A stretch of DNA of 64,000 nt, from the NCBI GenBank assembly GCA_015680905.1, contig CM027377.1, positions 30,032,501-30,096,500 on the forward strand, read 5' to 3'. The DNA comes from Coptis chinensis. Its lineage: Eukaryota > Streptophyta > Magnoliopsida > Ranunculales > Ranunculaceae. Below, one piece after another: positions 14,601 to 29,600 of this stretch. The translations under genes and the position numbers were made by a program. Positions within the stretch are counted from its first letter, which is position 1, and every line of letters starts with the position of its first letter. The notes beneath the pieces were generated by a model that saw only the letters and a list, made by a program, of their open reading frames with translations, had not been told where the DNA came from and searched no databases.

Positions 14601-17600
14601 CCAAACCCGACAGGCTAAAACCCGATTTCTTGTGGCTTGGGCTTGGAAAGTTGGAGCCTGACTAAAACTTGGGTTAGAGAGTTTAAAGCCCAAAAACCCG
14701 AGCCCGATGGAGTAAATCTAATATCCTCATACATATCTTGTACCCACTAAATATTTCTTCTTTTAACAGAAAAGATTTTTGGATATTTTGATTTAGAGAA
14801 AGATATAGTCAAATCTGTTAAACTCTCCATTTTCTAATCTCATCCCATAGATTTCGTTCTTTGATATTGCGTCTTCAAGATTTCGTTTTTTAATTTTGTT
14901 CCATGTATTATGTATATGGAGAACTCCCACTTAATAAATGGAAAAATCATTTCCATTGTATGGGTTTCACAGAAAAAAAAGGAGCACCCCGACACTCAGC
15001 CTTAGGTTGATTATTTAACCCCGACTAGGGGTCGGACTAAAGGATCTGATAGTTGGGTTGGTCTCGGGTTAGGCCTCAACCCAACCCAACCCACCCGAGT
15101 TGCACCCTATTGTTGTATAGCATGAATTTGTTCCTTGCTTTGGAAGAGGATATAATTTTTCCAAGAATATTTTATTCCATATCAATATTTTTTTCTAAAT
15201 TGTTGCACTTTACTTTGGCTTCCATTCACTTTTTTTATCGACAAAAAACACTAATCTGATATAATTAGGAAGATTACATCAGCACCAAGAAAATTAGTCA
15301 GTAGCTAATTCCTAGCAACAAACCCCGAAACACACACAACCCTAGACTCTCACACACCCAAGACACGAACACCTATCTACAACTTCAAGTGAATAACAGA
15401 AAACAAACAGAAAAGGAACAAAAGAGACATGGGGGATGGGCAGACCAAATAACCATATCATACCAACAGTTTTGTTTTTTTCAAAAAACATAGATCATTT
15501 GTTGATTAAATTAATGTTAATAAATGGAAAAAAGGACAAATATGATACTAACATTTAAAGTGTAGTTTATAAGACAACATGCTCCAACGAGAATAAAAAT
15601 TCATACCTTGGACCTAGCAGTGTACTGGAGTTTTCTTGATAAATTTTCAAGTATTGCACGCACTAGCTCCCTAGAGAAAAACACCAACAAATGAACTGGG
15701 GAGAGAGAGGGATATCAAAGAAAAGTAGCTAGATTATTATACCTTTGACAAGGATGAATTGCAGCAACCACACACATCATGAAAATAGCCTGCATATGCC
15801 GTAAGAAATAAAAAAAAACATATATGAATATATCTTTTTTTTTTTAAATCTTAAGTAGCATTCAAAAATGTACAACAAAGCAAATATTGGGGTGTGGAAA
15901 CTAAACAAATAAGGAGATATTAAACATTATGACTTATGAGCATCCAACTTAAAGCCAATTAGTGATAAGTGGAGAGGCCCAGGATCATTTATACTATTCT
16001 AAATGGCTTCACACATCCCACGTGGCATTTCAACAAACATTTCAACATGCCGCCTCACATGTGGCATAACTTGAGCCTAACACGAGAACAACACTCGGGT
16101 GACGTGGTGTAAACGGGCCTTTTGGGCCAAACACAATAGCCTGCTCTAATACCATGTTAAACATTATGAGCATCCAACGTAAAACAAATCGGTAATAAGT
16201 GGAGAGGCAAGGAAAATGTATTCTATACTAGAAGGCTTCACACAATCTGATGTAGATTAAACTGGCGGAAGCTTCAGTTTATCAAATCTACTCTTGAATT
16301 AAACAAAACAACTAAAACTAAAACAAATTTTTATTTCTCTCTTAAATATTTTCAATAACACAACTCCCCAGAACCCTAATTACAAACCCGTTATTTATAC
16401 TGATCCTAAAAACTATAAACCAATAGTAACACGACACGTGTCAACAACTAAAATAAAATAACTAAACTAGTAGGCTCACAACCCATGGGTTTTGACCATA
16501 CTGATGTCCACATCTCTCCCCATGTTGAAGAAGCTTGTCCACAAGCTTGTTGACATAAAAATCCACCAATATGCAAAAGCTCTTCAAATTTGTATACGTC
16601 ACTCTCCCGAGGTTCTAAGAAATTCGACTTCGAATCTTGCCCAAATATCGGCTCAAACAAATAACATAATACCACAATGCTGCTAGTACTCCTTTCTTGA
16701 AACACAACGAATATTGAAAGTCACGAAGTATGCTTTGAAGTGTTTTGTGGCTGCGAGCAAAAACCTTCTCAAAATTGGTTAGAAAAGGATCAATATAACC
16801 ACCACGTTGTGCTTGCTGAGTTGGATGAACAAGACCTTCATAGATCTGGTCAGCAGGACGTCTTTGTTGTAATGGAAGGTGATGAACCTGCTGATTTCAT
16901 TTGTTATCACGCTCAAAACATGACACAACGTGATTAAATGGTTCACGAACTAATGGAGGAACCTCGACTGGATGGTCATGCTAGAGCCATTGTTCAACTC
17001 GTTTCGGCTTTTGTTGTTACCGTATGTATCGAAGAGATCACGGGTGAGGAGTCGAATGACCAGACCGAACATCAAAAGGGACGCGATGGTCGGGTAATCG
17101 GTCTACAAACCCGTTCTAGCAAGGCGACAATCTGTAGGTGTTGGAATTCTTCGTAGTGTGCTGGGTGCGATAGTAGTGACCAAAGTAGGAGGCGACAGTA
17201 CTGTAGTCACAATAGGCGCACCCACCACTTCAAGACCCTGCGGCACTGGAGCAGTCTGAAGATGAGAAACCTCTTGCTGTGGACAGAATGATTGAGGTAC
17301 ATATCCCAGATTCGGGTTTGGCGCATAAGGAGGAACATAATGATATTGACTAGGGTTCCAAGACTGATAATAAGGAGAAAAACCCTGATACATCATCTGC
17401 TGCTGATAGAGATCTGGATAATAGCCGAATCGCATAGAAACTGGCGGTGTCTGAAAACTCTGAGAAGGCGCCATTAATGGTGGAACCTGTGACGGCTGCT
17501 GAAAAGGTAAACTAACTTCTAGATAAACCCTAGAATTTTGTTGTTTGGTGGCTAGAAGTGCATTCAAGGTTTCTTGCATAGCTTCAAACTTGGCATTCAA

Positions 17601-20600
17601 ACCCTGATAATTTTTTTCTAAGTGTTCCATCTTTGGTTTCTTGATATACGGCATAAAAATTAAAACTTTGATCTTGAAAGAAGACAGACATAAAAATAAT
17701 TTTCGGGTGAACAGTAACGCGTGAATAGTGTTCCCGATGAACACTGTTTCGTGAACAGTACTGATGAACAGTAACACGAAAAATTAAAACGAATAAGAAA
17801 AAAGAAAATTGGATTTTACTCGGGCACGATTCGTGTTCCAATACCAAATAATGTATATTAAACTGGCAGAAGCTTCAGTTTATCAAATCTACTCTTGAAT
17901 TAAACAAAACAACTAAAACTAAAACAAATCTTTATTTCTCTCTGAAATATTCTCAATAACACAACTCTCCAGAACCCTAATTACAAGCCCGTTATATATA
18001 CTAATCCTAAAAACTATAAACCAATAGTAACACGACACGTGTCAACAACTAAAATAGAATAACTAAACTAGTTGGCTCACAACCCATGGGCTTTGACCAT
18101 ACTGATGTCCGCATCACAATCCATATGTGGGATTATAACAAACATCTCACTATGAGACTAACGAAATATTTTGGTGTTGCTCAAGGAACCAAATATGGAG
18201 TCTTACGAAAAGACAAAAGCATATCAAACGTAAAGTTTTGTATTCTACTTGCCGGTTTATTTTTATTTTGACTCCAAATAAGAAGACATCCATAGCATGA
18301 ATTTTACCATGTGCATCTTCAGATCTAGGCTTTGTGTTTTCATCACCTCCTGCCAGCTGTCTACGAACTTAATTTTTTCATCCCAAAAAGTCAATTCATT
18401 AATATCTCAAACTTATAAGCGGTGCTTCTCCTAGCAAGAAGCTAGTAGACTTGGATATGTAAACCCTCCATCCTGTTTGGGCCCCTCCTTGATCGGTCCC
18501 GAATGGGTCAAGCCTATTAAAGGTCCAGGCCCAAGGCGATAACAGGTCTGGTTCAAGCCCAAATGGCTCAGCTAGATTTCACAGCTCAGCTCCGGTACAT
18601 GCCTAATGGCCAGCTTCACTACCAAAACAGATCAAGCCCATGACCAACGTTGGTTGTTGGCCCGCAAGGTAGAAACCCTAATTCAAGGATACCTATAAAT
18701 AGAGATCCAGCTATTACAAGGGAACTACGATGCAAGGAGAAACTCTTCATCTTCTTGCTTGAGATTTGATCCCAAACAGCTCGGGAACGTAGGCAACTCT
18801 CCGAGTTCAATCTCACCACCCACAAACACAGCAATCTCTTTTACTACCTCCGCTCTTTAGTTTAGGAAGATTTTTCCAAACAGCATGCAACCCTGTTACA
18901 AACTTTTCATATATTCCAAGTGCATCCCAATTAGAAATACAATCTGGATAGGTCACCCCACCCCCTGAGCAAGCATAAGCGTAAGCCCAATTGTATTGCT
19001 CCTCTTTGATCCCCTCCACTAACTTGTGAGGTTCCTTAATTCTCCCCAAATAAGACAAGCCAAGAAAAAGAACGTCACTCAAGTAGGGCTGTCAATGGAT
19101 CAGTTTGGGCCGGATTCTGGAAAATCCGAACCCGAACCAATAAGAAAATTGGGAACCCAAAACCAAACTGAACCGATAATATTATATTTCATCCGAAACC
19201 GAACCAAACCGATAAGATATATTGCAAACTGAAACCGAACCAACCTGAACTGAAAACTATAAAATCAATTAAATTCTAAATTAAATCGATTAATTTAAGC
19301 CACACAATTGATAAACATATACAAAATTAATCATAAATATTACTAAAATGTCATCTTATCGGTTCGGATTCATATCGGTTCGGTAGAGGGCAAACCCGAA
19401 ACCAAACCAATATCTTATCTTATTAGTTCGGTTTCGGGTCGGTGAAAGGCAAACCAAATTACTAAACCCAAACCATTTTTATCGGTTTAGTTCAGGTCGG
19501 TTATCGGGTTATCGATACCCATTGACGGCCCTACACTCAAGTTCAACATTGTTTCTTGTCCTAAGCATTATGAATTGTGTCTTAGTCTCTTAAACGCAAC
19601 AAACAAAACTCTTTGCTCTCTTTCACCTATCTCATTCTATCTATCTCCTCAAGATTGTGCTTCTCTTGATAAATGGTAGCTAAGAAAGATCCATAGGATT
19701 CCACCTCCCAATCATTTAAACCACTCCTCGATGTCACATTCTATTCTAGTTTTTGTCCCCCTCTCTAAATATAAATATTCTTATATCTTTCTATTCTCAT
19801 GAAATCTTTTCCATTCTGTTCATAGTTCAAATCTTCTAATATTTTGCAAAATCTTGGGACATAGAAAACTTTGCTTTTTTTCCTTGAAAAGAGGTGTTGC
19901 GTACAGTTGACCGATATACAGACCAAAGTGTCCACTCATTTAGCTGGTCTATGTACAAGCCATCTTTGTCCACTCCATGTCTCATGTACACATACCCTAT
20001 GACCGCTCTTATCTATTTTCTCCCATACCTCTTATCTTATTTTATTTATTGTTTTTGATAACATTCTATATATAAGCAGATTCTGTTTACCATACTTTTT
20101 ATACCGTAGTTTATATCACACCCCCTACAAAATGAGTTAAGGTCTAATAATTTGTGGATATGATCTACTAATCATAGATAGCATCTACACAAAAAATCAT
20201 CTCATTTGAAAATCTCTAACCTAATTAAAAATCATTGTCAACTTTGAATTTCTTTTAACGACTCAGATTATTTGATTTTGCAATCATCTTTTGACAAAGT
20301 TAAACATTATCAAATTAGTTGAAATTTTATTGAGATGATATTCATGATTAGTTGAACACATCCACAAAAGGCTAGGTTATAATTCGCGTTGTAGGTAAAG
20401 CTGTGGGGCATGGTATAAACTATGGTATAAAAAGTATGGTAAACGGAACCTGCTTATATATATATATATATATATATAGTCATTCTCTAAAAAGTCTCTA
20501 CTTAAGTTAACTTAAAATAAGTACGTAAATAAAACTTCGCCTATAAAATGAATTTAACCCTAATATTTTGTAGTTATGAAGCACTCGCCATAAAGATCAT

Positions 20601-23600
20601 CTCCACAAAATTTCAACGCATTTGAAAACCTCTAACATAGATAAAAATTGTTGTTATCTTTAAAAATAAATCTAATGGTCCAGAAATGTCGAGTTTTTGC
20701 AATCATTTGTTGCCAATGTTAGAGGTTCCAAATTAATTGAAATTTTGTGGAGATGATCTTAATGTTGAGTATATTATATCCACAAAAGATTAGGGTTGAA
20801 TTCATTTGTAGGTGAAGTTTTACTTAATTACTTATTTTAAGTTAACTTAAGTAGCTATTTTTTAGAGAAGGACTATATATATATACACACACACAAGCAA
20901 AAGACATTTTTTTACTGAGTACAAATAGCTATGTTACATGGGCACGCCATATTTAAAAAAATAATCCGTGTCGGATACCTATCCATGTGTCCATGTCCGG
21001 CACTCAGGCACACACGGACTCATTGTATGTGATATAACTCAATTTTTGATATTTTGCTGTGTCAGACGTTTCGTATCCGACTCCGTGTCGGATACGGACA
21101 CACGTATCTGTGTCAATATAACTTAGACAAATAGGTAGTTTATGATATTCTACAAGCCAAATACACCATAGATACAAAAGAAAGAAGAATTATAATTTAT
21201 AAAGAACCAACCATCAAGGACACTCAAGGCCATACAAGAAGTCTCACTACAAGATGCCCTACAAAATACTAGGCATATCATGCTTAACAATCATTATGTA
21301 CTATTATAGCATGAAGCTGGGATAAGAGGGTTAAAATTTCTACTCGGCACATGTTGCATTTCACATTAACAAGATAGAAGTTGTGGTAAGCATATTTTAA
21401 TTTGGTTCTATTATTATAGCATGGATGTAGGGTGGGAGATTGATATGCTTAATAGAAGAGTAATAATATATTATTGCTAATGAAGAAGAAAGCCCAAAGA
21501 TTATAAAAAGAAGGATGCAACTTCAGTTAGTTTTTACCTTGTATCATTCTATATGTACAAGAAAATAACAGGGAAAATAATACACACTTCCTAAAAAATT
21601 GGGGAGATGTCCCTGAGAACTCTAACAAGAAGCATATCATGCACATTTTACAAATCAATATAATATTTATTTCAAATGATATACTTACCTCAACTTCTAT
21701 TATAGGAGTATTACTAGCATTACAAATAAAATAAAATGTCCAAAGAGAGAGAAAGAAAGAGGGAGAGATCTAAAGTCACCAAAACAATAACAAACATCAA
21801 GCATGGTAGGCTTACCTCAACTTCTATCTTCTCACTGTGAAAAGCAAGATGTGCTAGAGTAACAGTTACAGTCTCCATTCTGAGGCTACAAGGCTGAAGC
21901 TTAAGGTCCCGAACCTCTGCAGCCGTAACAAGTTTTCCTTTTGATGACATCACCATCTTGACACCAAAGTTCGAACTGGAAAAACAGAGAAGAAAGGTAA
22001 TATATATGCAGAGAGAGAGATAACCAATTTTTAGCTTACACGAAATCATCATCATCATCGTCCTTTAAATGGGTGGAGTGGAATACATGGCCAAAGAAAC
22101 CCGCTCTCATACCATATTTTAGGGATACCAACTCAAAACAATTGTCCATGGGTGGAGAGGCCCCAGGATTTATATATTTTCATGCATAGCTTTAGACTCT
22201 TGATGTGGAATTATAAATCTCAATTAGATCAACGAGGAGTCCGCTGACACATATTCCCTTTTTACTAAGTAAAGAAACTCTTCTCATATACTCACTTGAT
22301 GCTAAGGGCAACTGTTTACTGGATTCTTGTCCCTAGTTTTGGACTTTGGTGGAAGGAAAGGAACAGAAGGGATTTTGACCCCAAACTATAAAAAATTTAC
22401 CAATTGTGCTAGGCATCAGGGAATTTCTTTTCTGTTTCTTTTTAAAAAAAACAATGATAAGTATTAAATTGATATAATTAGGGAAATTACATCAACAGGC
22501 AAACAATTAGCCAGAACTAATTATCCAAGCCTAAGATCCCAACCCTACCCATGCCTACAGGCTAATAATAACCAGACACTATTAAACTTCAATCTGGAAG
22601 GGACACAGCAAATTCATTTTTTTGACCGGCAAAAGATAATATATTTTAATAATTGTTCAAATTATATCAACACCAAGGAAACCACTCATAAATAATCACC
22701 CAGGACCATAGACCCAAGGACCCACCCTTAACTAACCAAGAGGAACTCGAGTTGTTTCTATTTGATTGGTTGTGTGCACCTTAACCTATGTGTATTTCTG
22801 TTGGTCTAGTGAAAGAACGAGCAGTTGTAATTTCAGGATTCGAGGGAGTTTTTTATTTGAGTGAGATCGGGTAGCTCTACTACTGGGACTATAGGACATT
22901 GTAACCCACTATTAACACAAAGTGAACTTTACGGAGAAAAAAAAATCAATTACTGATTTGTTCTGTGAGGCACATCGACAGACTACTTTATAGAATACCA
23001 CTGATTCTTTGATACATTTATCAACAAACATAACATAGGCATATTGTAATAATTGTCACGAAAAGCCTTTCCAACTATGCATTAGAAAAAAAGATCACGG
23101 ACAAATTTCAAAACATAGACTTACATGTTGCTTATTCCTATCTTTTTTTTTTTTTTTGATTGGCAAGCTTGTTTTAAATGAGATCAGCAACTCTTTGATG
23201 CTGGCGGGGTTCGAGCCCCAGACCTCTGGTATAATCACCCAAAGGTTTTACCGACTTTGCTAGTAGGCACCTACGTTGCTTATTCCTATCAATATGACTA
23301 TAAACCATATTTGAATTTTGTTGCTTATTCCTATCAATATGAATATACACCAGATCCATATACTACATTTCAAAAATAGAAGTTACAATCCTATATGAGT
23401 TACACTCTCATGTGTAACTCACTGCTAAATTGTTTTCTTAAATTCAAACTACAAAAGCCGAATTGCTGGAAAAGTGGGAGCATATGCTGAAATGCACACT
23501 CAAATCTGATATTAAATCACTCAAGAAAAATCAATTTTTACGAGTTACACTGCCTAAGAGTTGCAAGCTTTGTAGATATACTTCAAAACACAAAAGAAGC

Positions 23601-26600
23601 AGAACAAATCAAACATAACCAAATATTGGCACTTAATGCTCACCAGATATCCACGAATAGCTCATCATGACCATCCCATATCAGGAAAAGAACTCCGATC
23701 CGTTTAGCTAAGAAGAGCCTAACACGATAATCAGTATCTTGGAGCATCCTAAGGAGTTGTTCAATCATTCCCTATTACAATGTAGGAAAGCAACCAATTA
23801 GTTCGTAAGGAATAAGTCAGTGATTCGTTACACTAAGAATAGAAAGAGTCAAGCTATACATATCAAATCATCTTTGCACCTGATATCCCACCCCAATCCC
23901 CAGGAAATGTCACATAAACACATCTAGTATAAAAGAAATATACAAAACGATACTGGCTGGTTTAAAAAATAAGTAAGACTGCAAAAAAAGTGGGAGCAAT
24001 ACTGAAGTATTATTGTCAATACAATCATGCCACTATTCATAAAAAAATACCTGGCCAATGTGAGGATCAAGTATGACAAGGTTGCATATGCAATCAATCA
24101 ACACAACACGTCCATTCCAATCAAGAGCATTAACATCCGCAATTTTGTTTACCAAGTCTCCAAGAGAAGCTAAGCTCTGACAAATGAAAATCAAGCAGGA
24201 GTTAAAACAGATTTTAAATAATGCAAAAGGTACATATTAGATCAATACACCAATAACAGTGTAAGTTTCTAAAGTGATTCCATGTCATGAATCCACAAGT
24301 AAACTAACCAATTTGGTTAAGTAGGTTATCTGAAAATATCTATGAACATGAAGCTATCCAGATTTCATTTCTAAAAACTTGATTAACCTAGAACTACATT
24401 ACCAGCATAATGTGAATTGCTCAATGCCCTGCAAAACAAAATCCTGGCAAACTTTCCAAACAACATTCACTATACCCTCACAACCCAGTTCAGGGACTAG
24501 TGATTTGACATGTGTGTATCTCTTAATACCACATCACTCCCAAAGCCCGAGATGAAAGGTAATATTGTTTTTCAGAGGACAGGTAATCTAACACCAAACA
24601 ACACATGCCAAATCTATAAAAAAAGATTAAAAAGAATAATAAACAAGTGAGAGCACCCCACTGCTGCTAGCGCTATCGCTACTAATCAAGATCAATTGCT
24701 CTGGGAGAATATTAACAACCACTGACAGAATCATACAGTAGATGTTAAAGAGATAAGTTGACTACGTATACTAAAGGGAAGTGGATCTAACACAGGAAAG
24801 ACGCAGCCTTGCAACGAACTCTATTTTCTTAAGCACTTCAGTGATCTGAAAAGTTATATTACAACAATGAAGGATAAAATTCACATTTATACGCTATTAG
24901 AGTAGTTTGAATGGATAACAGCTATCCAAGATGAGATTAATTTTTAGGGAATACGAGCAAAAATAAGACTTAGTTGATCTTCCGCATAGACTAAAATATA
25001 TATGAAATATATGAGTTTGAGAATTTATCGCAAATCAAACGGATCAATTGATAATTATGAGGTCCATCTCATGGAAAAAGGTTGGACCCAGATTAACATT
25101 TAGATTTGTGTGTTTTCAAGATTGACATAAAAACAATATTTCCCCACCTAAAATCTCGCCTGTATAATCTGGCACATATAAACAGCACATAAAGTTAGCC
25201 TCAAGGATAGCGATTAGCAGTCACTCAAGTTTCAGCTGTACGATAGTGGTCTCCATTTCATTATTTAAACTGAATATGACCTAGAAGATACCTGCCCAGA
25301 TGACATCGTGTCCGGAGATAAGTTGGCATTGCTGTCTCTTTCACTGTTTCTCATGGATATTAATGCTTTTAACAAACTACGGATTGCAATCAAAATGTCA
25401 ACGGAACAGAGGTTAAGTGGCATCCTCACTTCAATCATATCATTCATCAAAAAGACCTGCAAGAGAGGGAGGGCGAAAGAATAAGAGGAGAAGAGTATTC
25501 AGATAGATAAACAGCTATGTGATTTATTGTATTCGCAGAGTCAACATAAAAGCCAGAACGAAAAATATTCGAACTTTCACTCAAGAAGTACCAAATCTGA
25601 AAGACCTGCAGGAGAGGACTGGAATTGTTCGCAGATACAGCATAAAATGTTCTCGCAAACCTAACAAAGATTATAAAATGAAATAGTATTAGTTTTTTAA
25701 TGTACGAAAACACAAAAATTACCTACCGAAAACAAACTAGTTTTCATGAAGTTGAACGATGCATATTAAGCCTTCAAACTACCTTTATGTCATTTTCGTT
25801 TTCCATTAAATCAAGCATTATTTCCCATGTAGTAACAGGTAAAACAACGAAAAAGCTCGCAACCACTGAGATAACGTCAAACTTCCATTTAACAGACGAT
25901 AAGGGAATCCCTGATGCGCACTTTCCTTTTGCATCCATATCGTTGGAACCCTTGTTCAAATCCAAGTCTGCATCAATTTCAGAAGAAACAGACTCCGAGA
26001 GCACCTCAGAGTGGACATTCCATCTTCCACCAGAATACCCTTTGAATAGCTTAGCAAGAGCTTTTAGAAACCTCTCCATAGCTTCAATAATGTCCCTTGC
26101 AAGCATATCATGATTAAAAGTTTGATCCCTGCAAAGGCTGAGAAGACGACCGCAAACAAATCCCCTAACAGAAGCTAAAATAGACCCTGTTCCATCAAGA
26201 AACAGATTACACCCTGAGCCACCACGGCTCTGGAGATCGTTCTGGCATTCTTCAACAAGACAAAGAGCACGCTGAAGCAACATTACTACATGCTGGCACA
26301 ATTTTAAATGGAATGTCGAATTTTCTTCTTTAGAACTGCAAGAAAATAAGATGAGTAAAGGACCAAGCAAGAGCACATAAAACACTAATTAGACCTCAGG
26401 TATTAGTATCTTTTGTATTTTTCGTTCGTCAGATTATATGGAATCTAATTATTAGCATCTTGCTAACTATGTGATGATTTCGTGTGATTGTAAAAAGAAA
26501 TTTGGGAATGAAATATAACTTTTATAGATCAAAAAATCAAAGAACAAAGGTATTAGTGAGCAATGACGCAACCCACAAAGGACACTACTATTGTTTCAGT

Positions 26601-29600
26601 TCAGAAAATATTTAAAGAATCAGTACAAACAAGAAGGAGGCGCCGGTACTATGATTAAAGTCTTGATCATGATTCAAATTCTTGAATATTGAAGTTTTTT
26701 ATCTTAAATGTGTTATTGACTTGATTGGGGATTGATGTAACGACTTGCTGGTGAAGTGGTGATGTCGAACTATGCAAGGACGCGACTTGTATGCCAGCAG
26801 AACAAGGTCGAGCAAGTGAAGCTTGTTGGATTGCTCGAACCTCTTCACAAACGTGCCACAGCTACTTTCTGTATGTTGAAGAACGAGCTGTTCATAAAGT
26901 ACCGGGACAACATTTGTGGTCATTTACCTAGACCTACCTGTGTGTGTGTGAATTCAATGAAAGAATAAAAAGAAGAAGATACCTTGCTATAATCGAACTG
27001 TAAATGCAGTTACATATGAGAGTACATAGGAAAAATATATCTGACAGAAGCATCCTGTCAATCACATTATCCGTTAAGAATGCAAGAATATAGGTCTCCA
27101 TTTCACTTCGCAGGGGATCTGATATCCGACATGGCAGACGCACAATGTGTTGAGATTCAGATTGCATTGCCTGCCAAATAAAGCAAAACTATGAAACCAA
27201 AATAAGAATTTATTATCTAATATATGTCTTTAACAGTAATTAAACAAAAAATAGCACCTTGACATCAGACCCCTTCTCAATTTCAGCTAGTAGTTCAACA
27301 GAGCATTCCAAAAGTTTATAACGAAATCGTTGATTTACCTTAGCCTACAAGCACATTTACGAGTTATAGCCCACATGAAAAGTATAAAAAGTAACACAAG
27401 TGGCAGTGTAAAAATAAATAAATCAAGGTGGCACATAGTAATATTTAGCCTCTCAGCGTACCATAATCCCGTCCTCTACAACTTCAGAAAAATCAAAACA
27501 GGAGTTGGCAATAGACAAATTCTTTATAAAGTATGGGAATGGAGCACAACCAACAGAGAGAGAAAAAATAGCTGCTGGCAACAGGATTATCACACTATCG
27601 TTCAGCAAAAAAGATTCCTGCAAAAGAAATGAATCTCATTACAATGTTGAAATTCCCTGAATCTGGATAAATAAATAACAGTTTATTTTCTATTATTTAG
27701 TGTGCAAAAGGTCAAACAATTCAGTACTACAAAATTCTTCCCGGATTATAAGTTGCCACATATTTTAGAAAACATGAACTGAAGCCATTGTGTCAGTACA
27801 ATTGCAGATGTAATACAACCAAAATTTCACAAAGAGGATGTGATGTTGTGTGTACACTTTTACGAGATGAAACGAATATCTATAGAACATAGACTGACAA
27901 TATGTCACAATTTAACAAGGATGTAAACTGCCAGACGTGACAAAAGGATCTGTTGGACTGAGTCAGCAGGTAAATAAACACAGCGGAGAAATTGAGTAAA
28001 GAAAAAAAGTATGCTTATAAAGTAATAAATCCATAATATTTGTCGAGATGTTTAGAATAGTCCCACATGGGTACTTTAAAACCTTGCAGTATAGTATACA
28101 AAGTTCTTGAGCCTCTCCATTTACGAATTGGTTTTGAGTTGGAAGCTCCTAAAGTTTAAGATGGTATCAGAGACAGGCAATTTTATTCAAGAAATTGGGC
28201 TAGAGAGTCTCATTTTAAAAAAAAACAACTCTAAAGCCCTATCCATAATTTTGTTGGGTTTTAATACCCCTACATTGTTTTTATTCGCCATAAGTGTTTT
28301 TTTATAGAAAATCTTTAGAATCTAAGCTTTTGACTCGAGACCAGGTGCCACCTGTTATTTTTTAATATAAATTATTCTCTTTTTCACCCTTCCAAGATAA
28401 CTACTTGTAGATAAGATAACTACCAGAATAAATATTGAATAAGATAACTACTTTTAGATAAGATAACTACTATAACAAAAAGAGTAGATTTTGGGTTTGA
28501 ATATAATTTAGCAAAAAGTACCGTGTATTGCTCCAAAAGTTAAATTTGACACTACCTGTTTTCATCCGAATGTGGACGTTATAAACTTATACATTTTAAA
28601 ATGCAAATGCACCATGTTATAAACTTATATATTTTAAAATGCAAATGCACCACGTTATAAACTTATATATTTTAAAATGCAGATGCACCACGTTATAAAC
28701 TTATACATTTTAAAAAAATGCATACACACCACGATTTTAAAATGCAGATACAAAATGCATTTGATTATTTATTTTGTGGGTTTGATTAACTACTATTAAA
28801 TGAAACGGGTTGATTTAGAGTTTAATGTTTATAAATTTAGAATATAGGGATTAGGATTTAGTGTCTTAAGATTTAGGCTTTAGGCTTAGGGTCTAGTTTA
28901 TAGGGGTTAGGGTTTAGTGTCTTAAGGTTTAGGGTTTAGGCTTAGGGTCTAGTTTATAAAGATTTTGGGTTTAGTGTCTAGTGGTTTGGAGTTTAGACTT
29001 AACGACTAGTGTCAAATGCCTCCACAAAATATTGGAGGCATAATATTTTTAGTTTTTTCATTACCGAAAAGCTAGTGTGCGCGGGGTGTACTCAGCGTAT
29101 AGCATCTGGGCCACTCATATAGGCACAAGTACTGGTGTATTGCAGCAAAGAAGTATTGTCCAAAGGCTCTCAATCCTGCGCACTCATACACTATGATGCA
29201 CCCTAGATGCCCTCTTTTCATTATATGCATTTTTAAATGTGAAGATAGGTAGTTATAAGTGAATTTTTTGTGTGAAATTTAATTTTTTGTTTTGTATCCC
29301 ACTATGTTACTCGGTAGATAGTCGGTTATGTTTGTTTCCAAGTTAGGATATTTTCGTCTATTCCTGGTAAAGTTGGATAACAGGTGGTTAGTTCCATATT
29401 CTGGTCAAATTGGGATATTAAATTCTAAACAAATTTAAGAGGAGTCTTAGGACTACTAAATATTTATAACTAACTCCTCTAGACTAATTTTCTGCAATTT
29501 TATTTGGCCCAAAAGGCTGTTTTGTACACATCACCCAAGTATGTTGTCCACGTGTTAGGCTTCAGTAATGCCACAAGTGAGGGGGTGTGTTGAAATGTTT

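Larger units (their letters stand above)
15918..18150 (-). mobile_element. TRIM retrotransposon split by a nested Gypsy mini-element
   Basis: The left LTR (about 15918-16047, ending ATTTCAACA) is followed by an internal segment of about 107 bp. The primer-binding site complement TGCTCTAATACCA sits at 16142-16154, directly before the second LTR starting TGTTAAAC at 16155. The second LTR is interrupted at 16247 and resumes at 18122 (CATATGTGGGATTATAACAAACATCTCAC). LTRs of about 130 bp and an internal region near 100 bp without coding potential are diagnostic of TRIMs. Orientation is minus. Confidence 0.75.

Noticed and set aside
20935-21120. Repeated GTGTCGGATACGGACAC motifs
   Set aside because: Looks like debris of an inverted-repeat element, but ends and target duplication could not be defined.
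28578-28732. Regular repeats considered as a CRISPR array
   Set aside because: Units are directly abutting tandem repeats with no spacers, in a eukaryotic intron.
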